Source: Legionella sp. (lineage in GTDB: Bacteria > Pseudomonadota > Gammaproteobacteria > Legionellales > Legionellaceae). Taken from it: a stretch of DNA of 5,514 nucleotides. Location of the stretch: positions 1 to 5,514 of the forward strand of contig SCSO01000351.1 in assembly GCA_004297865.1 (NCBI GenBank), in the 5' to 3' direction. Positions 1-5,514 of this stretch are shown here, piece by piece (positions within the stretch are counted from its first letter, which is position 1; every line of letters begins with the position of its first letter). The position numbers were made by a program, and so were the translations under genes. The notes below the pieces were generated by a model that saw only the letters and a program-made list of their open reading frames with translations, was not told the DNA's origin and did no database searches.

Positions 1-601
1 TTACTTGCCTACTACTGTTTTTGCTGAGCTTTGGGGTATTCCTTATTTAAGACATGCGCATGGCTTTTCAGCAGAAGCTGCAGGGTTAGCCAATTCATTA
101 TTATTCCTCGGGTTCATTATAGGTGCACCGCTGATGGGATATATTTCAGATCGTTTAGCACGCCGAAAATTCCCTATGTTGATAGGTGCCTTAGGTGCAG
201 CGCTCATCATGAGTATTATTTTATACATGCCTGGCTTAACCCAGACTCATATACAAGCATTGATGTTTTTGTTAGGTTTGCTGTATAGTGCACAGGCTAT
301 TGTTTTTGCGGTAGGTAGAGAGTTAAGTCCAGGAGAAGCTGCAGGTACAGCAATGGCAACCACTAACATGATCGTGATGTTGGGCGCGATGTTTTTGCAA
401 CCTATGGTTGGACGTTTATTAGACTATAGTCTATCTGCGCATATGGGGGGTGCCACTACTACAGTGGCATTGGATAATTTACAGAAGTTGTATACTGTGG
501 ATGATTACCGATTTGCATTGTCTATTATACCTTTAGGCATTCTGATTGCGGCCATATTAACCTTCTTTTTAAAAGAAACACACGCTCATGCTAAAAAGTA
601 A
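1..601 (+). CDS. MFS transporter, Pht-like, C-terminal half (5' end outside window)
   Basis: This is an inner-membrane secondary transporter, probably importing an amino acid, nucleoside or similar small nutrient; the substrate cannot be read from the sequence. The reading frame is already open at the window edge (the codon at 2-4 is Tyr), and 199 residues are visible. They align from their first residue with about residue 234 onward of the next gene, so this is the second six-helix half of a 12-helix protein. The shared landmarks are AELWG, the motif-A-like loop GYISDRLARRKFP, the helix motif TTNMIV, QPMVGRLLD near the C-terminus, and a final LTFFLKET. A TTG at 5-7 is only an internal leucine codon. 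A loop of about 20 residues after RLLD (SAHMGGATTT region) is longer than in the neighbour. The stop at 599-601 lies inside the next gene, which suggests translational coupling. The Pht assignment is inferred from overall resemblance; general MFS membership is secure. Confidence 0.88.
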   Translation, partial: YLPTTVFAELWGIPYLRHAHGFSAEAAGLANSLLFLGFIIGAPLMGYISDRLARRKFPMLIGALGAALIMSIILYMPGLTQTHIQALMFLLGLLYSAQAIVFAVGRELSPGEAAGTAMATTNMIVMLGAMFLQPMVGRLLDYSLSAHMGGATTTVALDNLQKLYTVDDYRFALSIIPLGILIAAILTFFLKETHAHAKK

Positions 602-1853
602 TGAAATAACGCGAAAGCAAATGTTGTATGGGATTTTAATTTGTTTTGTTGGTGCAGTGTTTTATTGTTATGAATTTGTCCTCCGGATTATTCCGGGGGC
701 ATTACAAACTGAACTCAGTACTGCTTTAGGACATATTTCCGCCACCACCTTTGGGCAAATTTCCGCTTTATACTATTTTGCCTATTCACCCATGCAAATG
801 CCAGTAGGCATGTTAATGGATAGATTTGGACCTAGACGCTTATTAACGTTTGCCTGTCTCTGTTGCACTCTAGGTTCTTGGATGTTCACCTTAACCTCTT
901 CGATGTTTTTAGTAGGATCTGGCCGGTTTCTCGTAGGTTTTGGTTCTTCTTTTGCTTTCGTAGGTGTTCTGTCATTAGCCTTGCACTGGTTACCGCGACG
1001 CTATTTTTCTTTGGTCGCTGGTTTAATCACCACGCTAGGGATGCTGGGCTTAGTCTATGGTGAAGTACAAATTACTAAATGGTCCGTGATCATTGGTTGG
1101 GAAAAAGTTCTTTTATGGATTGCACTCATTGGCTCTGGTTTAAGTGTGCTGATGTTTTTTGTAGTGCGTGATGGCCCAGAAGGTCATCAGCCGAATAAAT
1201 ATCCTTTACCTGACTTTTTTCGTAATGTGCTTAAGGTCCTCATTTCTCCGGAAGTATGGTTAATCGGTTTTGTTGGCGCTTGTTTATATACTTCATTATC
1301 GGTATTTGGTGAGTTGTGGGGTAAAACGTATTTAGAACAGGCGCATCATTTAACGAAAGTAGAGGCTGCTAAAACGGTGTCTGCGGTGTTTTTAGGCTGG
1401 GCTGTAGGTGCCCCTATTGCCGGTTACCTTTCTGATAAAACTGGACGACGTGTATTACCTTTGGTTTTAGGTGCAATACTCTCGTTAATTTGCATTAGTA
1501 TGGTGCTTTATTGTCCTGGACTTTCTTATTGGACGCTGAATATTCTTTTGTTTTTCTATGGGGTGTTTAGTGCAACCGAAATCATTGTATTCATCATGGC
1601 AAAAGAATGCAGCGGTGCTAAATTGTCGGGAACCGTGTTTGCGGCAACCAATATGATTGTGACTTTGGGTGGTGTGATATTCCAACCTTTGGTGGGCAAA
1701 TTATTGGATACTTTTGGAGATAGTGGCATTGTAGGTGGTGAACACATTTATACAGTAGTGGATTATCAGGTGGCCTTGTCCATTCTGCCCATTTCTCTTT
1801 TAGTTGTAACTATTCTTGCGTTCTTTATCAAAGATCAAACGGTTAGTCGTTAA
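588..1853 (+). CDS. MFS transporter, Pht-like (complete, tandem paralogue)
   Basis: A complete 421-residue inner-membrane transporter of normal MFS length with about 12 hydrophobic helices. The N-terminus has FYCYEFVLRIIPG (residues 25-37) and YYFAYSPMQMPVG (62-74), which resemble Legionella, Coxiella and Francisella phagosomal transporters. Motif A follows at 74-84 (GMLMDRFGPRR, with Asp78 and Arg83/84), and its second-half counterpart is GYLSDKTGRR at 279-288. A long hydrophilic linker lies near 195-215, between the halves. NMIVTLGG (355-362) and FQPLVGKLLD (365-374) match the preceding gene, so the two are tandem paralogues. The ATG at 588 overlaps the upstream stop by 14 bases and has only a weak A-rich stretch before it, which fits translational coupling. 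An in-frame ATG at 621 is a possible shorter start that would still keep all helices. Import of an amino acid or nucleoside is the likely role by analogy with PhtA, PhtJ and PhtC/D of Legionella, but substrate specificity is not predictable here. Confidence 0.92.
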   Translation: MLKSNEITRKQMLYGILICFVGAVFYCYEFVLRIIPGALQTELSTALGHISATTFGQISALYYFAYSPMQMPVGMLMDRFGPRRLLTFACLCCTLGSWMFTLTSSMFLVGSGRFLVGFGSSFAFVGVLSLALHWLPRRYFSLVAGLITTLGMLGLVYGEVQITKWSVIIGWEKVLLWIALIGSGLSVLMFFVVRDGPEGHQPNKYPLPDFFRNVLKVLISPEVWLIGFVGACLYTSLSVFGELWGKTYLEQAHHLTKVEAAKTVSAVFLGWAVGAPIAGYLSDKTGRRVLPLVLGAILSLICISMVLYCPGLSYWTLNILLFFYGVFSATEIIVFIMAKECSGAKLSGTVFAATNMIVTLGGVIFQPLVGKLLDTFGDSGIVGGEHIYTVVDYQVALSILPISLLVVTILAFFIKDQTVSR

Positions 1854-1883
1854 CTAGTAATTGATTAGATCTCGTGGACAGGT

Positions 1884-1908
1884 CGTCCCTCGGACAAGCC
1901 GAGGGACG
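1884..1908. repeat. GC-rich hairpin between convergent genes
   Basis: A perfect 10-bp inverted repeat: CGTCCCTCGG at 1884-1893 pairs with CCGAGGGACG at 1899-1908 around a 5-base loop (1894-1898). It starts 31 bases after the stop of the upstream transporter and lies 64 bases past the stop of the convergent Dam gene. The stem is far more GC-rich than its surroundings. Neither side is followed by a run of T, so it is not a textbook intrinsic terminator. It could still stop or stabilise transcripts from either side, or be a REP-like dispersed element. The structure is certain from the sequence; the function is not. Confidence 0.75.
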
Positions 1909-1941
1909 TAGTTGCGGGATTATTTCCTTAAGTAAGTGCCA

Positions 1942-1963
1942 TTCGGTCACGACCCAACCGACA
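1942..1963 (-). repeat. Degenerate copy of the GTTGGGTC palindromic repeat
   Basis: Read on the plus strand, these 22 bases match 19 of 22 positions of 4549-4570, the outer part of the right arm of the large inverted repeat near the end of the window. The mismatches are at 1944, 1950 and 1960. On the minus strand this corresponds to the start of the left arm at 4493-4514. The copy has lost the perfect dyad; only a weak 5-bp stem (TCGGT/ACCGA at 1943-1947 and 1957-1961) remains. It lies just past the Dam stop codon. It is best read as a decayed or solo half of the same dispersed repeat family, although chance similarity of a short palindrome cannot be fully excluded. Confidence 0.5.
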
Positions 1964-1971
1964 TTATTATC

Positions 1972-2781
1972 TTAGCTATAAATTGCTAATAATTCCCTTA
2001 CTGGTTGTCTTAAATTCGCTTGGCAGTTAATAAAACGCGAGACCGGAAAACTCTTAATTTCAGCATGTCGATAATGATGACGGGTGAATTCAATATCATG
2101 GTTGGAAATAATCACCGGAATACCTTTAGCCGCAGTTTCTCGCGCTAATTCAGCGAGTTCAATTTGATCTTTTTCCGCAAAGGTTTTTTGAGTATAAGGT
2201 AAGATTTTGGTTTTGGTTGAAAAGGGCATATAAGGTGGATCGCAATAGATCACGTCACCTGGTTGAGCGAGATCAAAGGTCTTACGAAAATCATCGCGAA
2301 TAAATTCGGCGTTTTGACTTTTATGGTGAAAATAAAGCATCTCCTGGCGGGGGAAATAAGGCTTGTTATAACGGCCAAAGGGTACGTTGTATATACCTTT
2401 GGAATTATAACGACATAAACCATTATATCCATGCCGGTTAAGATAAAGAAAAAGAGCAGCTCTCTGTTTACTCGGTTTTAAGGAATTAAAAGTCGTTCTT
2501 AATTCGTAATAAGTGTCTTTTTGATTGAATTCGGGAGTGAAATAGCGCTGACAATAATTAATAAAAGACTCACCTTCTTTTTGCAGAATAGTATAGAGCT
2601 TGATGAGATCTTGATTACTTTCACCCAACACATAAGAAGAATAATGACTATTGATAAAAACAACTCCGGAACCGCCAAAAGGTTCAATGAGACGAGTGCC
2701 TTGGGGAAGATGATTTAAAATTTCATTTAAGCAATTGTATTTACTGCCAGCCCATTTGAGAAAGGCTCTGGTTTTGTTCAT
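1972..2781 (-). CDS. dam: Dam DNA adenine N6-methyltransferase (GATC)
   Basis: Transfers methyl from S-adenosylmethionine to N6 of adenine, predicted in GATC, in the cytoplasm; the D12 class is alpha-type. The 269 residues are collinear with E. coli Dam (278). The start MNKTRAFLKWAGSKY keeps Lys9, Trp10 and Lys14. EPFGGSGVVF (33-42) is the AdoMet-binding FxGxG motif. The block NRHGYNGLCRYN (115-126) keeps Tyr119, Asn120, Leu122 and Arg124, and NVPFGRY (132-138) keeps Pro134 and Tyr138, at the same numbers as the E. coli DNA-recognition residues. The catalytic DPPY is at 181-184, and ISNHD is at 225-229. Two departures stand out: Asp54, the AdoMet-ribose contact in E. coli, is Glu, and the C-terminal RSIS-type motif reads RFINCQANLR (249-258). 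The ATG at 2779-2781 matches the E. coli N-terminus, but no strong Shine-Dalgarno precedes it. The gene is transcribed away from the glycosyltransferase and convergent with the MFS pair. It is not beside aroK-aroB-damX as in E. coli, and no restriction endonuclease is visible nearby, so it looks like an orphan regulatory or repair methylase. Confidence 0.97.
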   Translation of the reverse strand: MNKTRAFLKWAGSKYNCLNEILNHLPQGTRLIEPFGGSGVVFINSHYSSYVLGESNQDLIKLYTILQKEGESFINYCQRYFTPEFNQKDTYYELRTTFNSLKPSKQRAALFLYLNRHGYNGLCRYNSKGIYNVPFGRYNKPYFPRQEMLYFHHKSQNAEFIRDDFRKTFDLAQPGDVIYCDPPYMPFSTKTKILPYTQKTFAEKDQIELAELARETAAKGIPVIISNHDIEFTRHHYRHAEIKSFPVSRFINCQANLRQPVRELLAIYS

Positions 2782-2893
2782 AAATGCTGTAGTAAGCTAT
2801 TTCGCTAAAGTATCGCCTATTTTTTTAAGAAAAAACAGAATTACTCCTTTAATTTGTAGGTAAGGCCTATTGCCAATACGAGTTGAGCAATTT
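2782..2893. promoter_or_regulatory. Divergent promoter region, dam / glycosyltransferase
   Basis: This AT-rich spacer separates two divergently transcribed starts and must hold the promoters of both unless dam is expressed from elsewhere. A T7-AAG-A6 tract sits at 2820-2835. For the plus strand, a weak sigma70-like pair is TTAAGA (2825-2830) and TTTAAT (2848-2853) with a 17-base spacer. For the minus strand, GATACT in the complement of the 2808-2813 area is a possible -10 without a good -35. None of these boxes is close to consensus, so only the regional assignment is reasonably supported. No clear operator dyad is visible. Confidence 0.4.
2858..2865 (+). promoter_or_regulatory. Possible ribosome binding site before an alternative TTG start
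   Basis: AGGTAAGG lies just upstream of an in-frame TTG at 2870, with AGGT placed 8 bases before it. An in-frame TAA at 2861-2863 marks the upper limit of the frame. If used, this start would add eight residues (MPIRVEQF) to the glycosyltransferase. The competing ATG at 2894 has only a weak GAG at 2885-2887. The ribosome-binding match favours TTG and the codon favours ATG, so the start remains open. Confidence 0.3.
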
Positions 2894-4471
2894 ATGATCC
2901 ATCCTATGCAAAGTTCTTACTATTTTTCTAAAACCGTATCGCTCATTTTTTTGCACTGTCTACTCTTCGCCTTACTTGCTTGGCTCTTACTGCCTAATCT
3001 TGATATAGACATGTACGAAAATTTTGCTTGGGCGCAAAAATTTGCCTGGGGTTCGTTCAAACACCCCACGTTTTTTGCCTGGGTAACTGGTTTATGGTTT
3101 CACCTTTTTCCGGTTAATCATGGGAGTTATTTCCTTTTATCTTATGCGAATGCGGGATTGGGTTTATGGGGGATTCTTGCGCTCGCACAGTTGTTGTTGC
3201 ATCAAGTACCCGGACAAGGCAAGCATCCTGAACAGGAACGCGTTTTTCTTTTATTGGTGTTAGGTTTTGCAGTATTGGCTTTGCCTTATAATTTGTATGC
3301 AGCGGTTTTCAACGCTGATTCCATTTTAATTTCTTTATGGCCTTGGACTACGTATGTTTTTTTTGCAATCATCTTTGCAAAAGACACACGAAAAAAATGG
3401 TTTTGGACCTTTGCGCTAAGTAGTTTAGCTGCTGCGGCAATTTTGGGAAAATATTTTTCTTTCAGTTTACTGGTTTCTTTAGTCATTCTTTCCTTGTGGG
3501 TAAAAGAGTATAGATCTTTGTATTTGAAGCCGTACCCTTATGTGGTTTTAGCTTGCGGATTGATGCTGCTTTGGCCGCACCTGCGTTGGGAATATCAAAT
3601 GAATTTTCCCTGCAAAACGTATTACGCTCACTATCTGAATACTGATCCCTGGGTTTTGTTTAAACATGGGCTGACCTTTAGTTTAACTGGAATTTATTTT
3701 TTTGCGTTCTCGTGGATTGCTTGGTTGGTACTTAAGCAGATGAGTCGCAATACTGTAAGATCAGCTTCGTTGAGAAAAATATCGAACCACTTGTTGGCTA
3801 GTTTATTTCTTTTACCTTGGTTTATTTCGCTATTACTTTCAGTACTCGGTGGAATCAGCATTAAAGATCGCTGGGCTATTCCCTTATGGTTTGCCTTACC
3901 GATTTATATGGCGAATCAATTAATCCCATGGTTACCAAGTCTACAAACTAAAATGAAATTACTTTGGCGTTTTTGGGGTGCTTTTGTTGCATTAGTCTGT
4001 ATAGCTTTGCTTTTTACATTAACGATATCTAATCACTATTTGAGTGCACATCAAGATTATTTAGAAGCTCGGAAAGAAATGGTCACTCGTATTGCCGACC
4101 AATTTCATCAGCAATTTCCTAATGAAGAATTGTCTTGGGTGGGTGGCAATGTCTGGCCGGATCATATTGCTCCCTTAGCCTTTTATTTACCCAATCATCC
4201 GCGAGCAATACCAGGCTTTCCCGATCGTATGCCGGCTATGGTAAGCCCACATACAACTTGGAAAAAGGAAATAGGAGTGATTGTTTGTGGTAAAAAATAT
4301 GCAGATAGTGCGGTCGTTATTGAGAATTGTGTGCAAGAAACTCGAGAGTGGTTGCTTGGGTTAGGTTTGTCTGTTCGTGAACAGGATATTCTTTATAATG
4401 CTCAAGGTTGGCGTTGGACGTTCTTACCACCACCGGAGAAAAAGGTGACGGTGTTTTGGGTGAGAGCATAA
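2894..4471 (+). CDS. GT39/PMT-family (ArnT-like) membrane glycosyltransferase
   Basis: A probable polyprenyl-phosphate-sugar-dependent glycosyltransferase of the inner membrane that moves a sugar onto lipid A, another glycolipid or a surface protein on the periplasmic side; donor and acceptor are unknown. From the ATG at 2894 it has 525 residues. One helix (about 16-35) is followed by a periplasmic loop with NLDIDMYENFAWAQ, where acidic residues (Asp37, Asp39, Glu42) occupy the place of the catalytic Asp of GT39 enzymes. SFKHPTFFAWV (54-64) matches the family's HPP block, with Thr for the second Pro. About ten further hydrophobic helices extend to near residue 378, then a soluble C-terminal part of about 140 residues contains GGNVWPDHIAPLAFYLPNHP, which resembles the C-terminal region of bacterial GT39 proteins. 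Start choice is uncertain (TTG 2870, ATG 2894 or ATG 2906). It stands alone, divergent from dam and convergent with the permease, with no lipid A or arn genes adjacent, so calling it arnT would be unjustified. Confidence 0.85.
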   Translation: MIHPMQSSYYFSKTVSLIFLHCLLFALLAWLLLPNLDIDMYENFAWAQKFAWGSFKHPTFFAWVTGLWFHLFPVNHGSYFLLSYANAGLGLWGILALAQLLLHQVPGQGKHPEQERVFLLLVLGFAVLALPYNLYAAVFNADSILISLWPWTTYVFFAIIFAKDTRKKWFWTFALSSLAAAAILGKYFSFSLLVSLVILSLWVKEYRSLYLKPYPYVVLACGLMLLWPHLRWEYQMNFPCKTYYAHYLNTDPWVLFKHGLTFSLTGIYFFAFSWIAWLVLKQMSRNTVRSASLRKISNHLLASLFLLPWFISLLLSVLGGISIKDRWAIPLWFALPIYMANQLIPWLPSLQTKMKLLWRFWGAFVALVCIALLFTLTISNHYLSAHQDYLEARKEMVTRIADQFHQQFPNEELSWVGGNVWPDHIAPLAFYLPNHPRAIPGFPDRMPAMVSPHTTWKKEIGVIVCGKKYADSAVVIENCVQETREWLLGLGLSVREQDILYNAQGWRWTFLPPPEKKVTVFWVRA

Positions 4472-4492
4472 TTCGACGAAATTGGAACGTAT

Positions 4493-4570
4493 TGTAGGTT
4501 GGGTCATGACCCAACATAAGGATCTTGAGCGAAGAGGTAATGCTTATGTTGGGTCATGACCCAACCTACA
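4493..4570. repeat. Perfect 28-bp inverted repeat with nested palindromes
   Basis: The arms 4493-4520 and 4543-4570 are exact reverse complements over all 28 bases, separated by a 22-base spacer (4521-4542) that begins with GATC. Each arm contains the 18-bp self-palindrome GTTGGGTCATGACCCAAC (4498-4515 and 4548-4565). The DNA or RNA could therefore fold either as one long hairpin or as two short ones (a cruciform-like or cloverleaf arrangement). It lies between convergent genes, 21 bases after one stop and 10 bases after the other, and neither side has a T run. No target-site duplication is evident and there is no coding capacity. It resembles a MITE- or REP-like dispersed element and may act as a bidirectional transcript end. 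A degenerate relative at 1942-1963 supports a repeat family in this genome. Confidence 0.93.
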
Positions 4571-4580
4571 TGGATTATAG

Positions 4581-5514
4581 TTAAGGGTTGATTGCTAGGA
4601 TTAGTAAACCAATAGCAATTAGCGCTAACAAGGCTAAAACAGGATTACCGCCTGGGATCATGTGCCCTTCGGCGGTGCTCAATTGACAGGTTTTACGACC
4701 TTGCCACGCCATAACCGAAGGTAATAATAACAGCAAAATCACACAACAAATTCCCGCGTAACTCAAAGCATGTAAGTAAATACCAGGATTCACTAAAACC
4801 ACTAATAATGGCGGTATGAAAGTTAGAGCTAAAGTGTATTTTCCTTGATGACCCGATTTCTGCAGTTTTAAACCATCCGCTAAAAAATCAAAAAGCCCCA
4901 AAGAAACACCCAAGAAAGCTGTAATCATACAAATGGATGTGAAAAAGCCAAAGAAACCACTGATCCATTGACTTTGTACGGAATGACTCAAGGCATCAGT
5001 TAACCCACTAGTGGCATGCTCCGAACTCATTAGGGCTAGTAAACCGGAGTCCCCTTCGCGTGCAATAACCCCCATAATCACTGCATCCCAAAGGATGTAA
5101 CAGAATAAAGGAATCAGTGAACCAAAAAGAATGACGCGTCTTAAGGTATGAATATCATCTTCAAAATAATCGCGTAAACTAGGAACGATAGAAGCAAAGC
5201 CAAAAGACGTAACTAAAATCATCAAGGTACCCGTAAATGCACGCGCAGAACCACCATTTAAACCCACTAAGGACACATGCGGGCTAATGATAGCCACCAA
5301 TAGCAAATAAACTCCCAATTTCCCAAACATCAAGCCACGGTTAACGTAATCTACAGAACGAATCCCTTTATAAACGACAAAACTAAAGACAGTCGTAAAG
5401 ATTAATGAAGTAAGCCAAGTAGGGCTGCTGATATTGGCCTTATGCAACAAACCTCCAAAAACATCACTACCACCGGAAATATAGGCTGCTAATAAGGTAT
5501 AAAGTAAAAAAAGA
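4581..5514 (-). CDS. Aromatic amino acid permease, TyrP/Mtr (HAAAP) family, 5' end outside window
   Basis: A proton-coupled inner-membrane importer of tyrosine or tryptophan. In total 310 residues are visible. The frame runs past the right edge, because the bases upstream of the TTG at 5448-5450 encode LLAAYISGGSDVFGG, a recognisable TyrP/Mtr segment; that TTG is therefore internal. Compared with E. coli TyrP (about 400 residues), roughly the first 90 are missing. Counting from the first visible residue, landmarks are YISGG (11-15), the FVVYKG..SVDYVNRGLM block (45-62), NGGSA (86-90), SFGFASIVPSLRDYF (103-117), then RRVILFGSLIPL and ILWDAVIMG (125-148). E. coli homologues usually have His after SFGF, whereas this protein has Ala. 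About eight helices are visible, ending in a hydrophobic C-terminus LLILAINP. Tyrosine versus tryptophan cannot be settled, so tyrP is not assigned. Transcription converges on the glycosyltransferase across the palindromic repeat. Confidence 0.93.
   Translation of the reverse strand, partial: LFLLYTLLAAYISGGSDVFGGLLHKANISSPTWLTSLIFTTVFSFVVYKGIRSVDYVNRGLMFGKLGVYLLLVAIISPHVSLVGLNGGSARAFTGTLMILVTSFGFASIVPSLRDYFEDDIHTLRRVILFGSLIPLFCYILWDAVIMGVIAREGDSGLLALMSSEHATSGLTDALSHSVQSQWISGFFGFFTSICMITAFLGVSLGLFDFLADGLKLQKSGHQGKYTLALTFIPPLLVVLVNPGIYLHALSYAGICCVILLLLLPSVMAWQGRKTCQLSTAEGHMIPGGNPVLALLALIAIGLLILAINP

Noticed and set aside
5..7. TTG as a start codon for the first transporter
   Set aside because: The protein would begin mid-helix, exactly where it aligns with residue 235 of its complete paralogue; it is a truncated view of a longer gene.
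1485..1747. Minus-strand open frames opposite the second transporter
   Set aside because: They overlap a well-supported MFS gene and encode composition-biased sequence with no family resemblance.
1854..1971. Remnant of an insertion sequence
   Set aside because: No transposase fragment, terminal inverted repeat pair or target duplication could be identified in the gap; only short palindromic pieces are present.
2521..2718. Plus-strand 65-residue open frame opposite dam
   Set aside because: It lies wholly inside the strongly conserved Dam gene, has no recognisable motif, and is best explained as a shadow frame.
1972..2781. Dam as part of a restriction-modification system or prophage
   Set aside because: No endonuclease or phage gene lies beside it, and the protein is closest in layout to the chromosomal gammaproteobacterial Dam.
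4493..4570. CRISPR array or single repeat-spacer unit
   Set aside because: The two copies are in inverted, not direct, orientation, there is only one spacer, and no cas gene is visible.
4493..4580. Canonical intrinsic terminator
   Set aside because: The stem is strong, but no T tract follows it on either strand; a terminating role remains possible but is not shown.
5448..5450. TTG as a start codon for the aromatic permease
   Set aside because: The frame stays open to the window edge, and the bases upstream encode a conserved TyrP/Mtr segment, so the gene begins outside the window.

Overview
The window carries four transport or envelope genes and one DNA methyltransferase. The low-GC DNA, two tandem transporters that resemble the Pht (phagosomal transporter) branch of the major facilitator superfamily, a Dam protein collinear with E. 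coli Dam, and a TyrP/Mtr-type aromatic amino acid permease together suggest a gammaproteobacterium. Legionellales (Legionella, Coxiella or Rickettsiella relatives) is the most likely group. That placement is an inference from remembered family features, not from a search.

Layout: (1) 1-601, the C-terminal half of an MFS transporter, cut by the left edge. (2) 588-1853, a complete paralogous MFS transporter whose start overlaps the previous stop by 14 bases, so the two form an operon-like pair. (3) 1854-1971, a short gap between convergent genes with a 10-bp GC-rich hairpin and a decayed copy of a repeat that recurs later. (4) 1972-2781 on the minus strand, a full-length Dam adenine methyltransferase that keeps the residues known in E. 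coli Dam for catalysis and GATC recognition. (5) 2782-2893, an AT-rich divergent promoter region. (6) 2894-4471, a polytopic GT39/PMT-type (ArnT-like) glycosyltransferase. (7) 4472-4580, a second convergent gap, largely filled by a perfect 28-bp inverted repeat in which each arm is itself palindromic. (8) 4581-5514 on the minus strand, most of an aromatic amino acid permease cut by the right edge.

Three of the five genes are probably inner-membrane nutrient importers, and Pht proteins and aromatic amino acid permeases are common in intracellular, amino-acid-dependent bacteria. The GT39 protein probably modifies a cell-surface polymer. Dam would set GATC methylation for the genome. Nothing ties Dam and the glycosyltransferase to the transporters except position.

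I do not see a new multi-gene system. The part least explained by known genes is the repeat family: a complete nested palindrome in one convergent gap and a degenerate relative in the other. No tRNA, rRNA, CRISPR array, transposase or toxin-antitoxin pair is visible.
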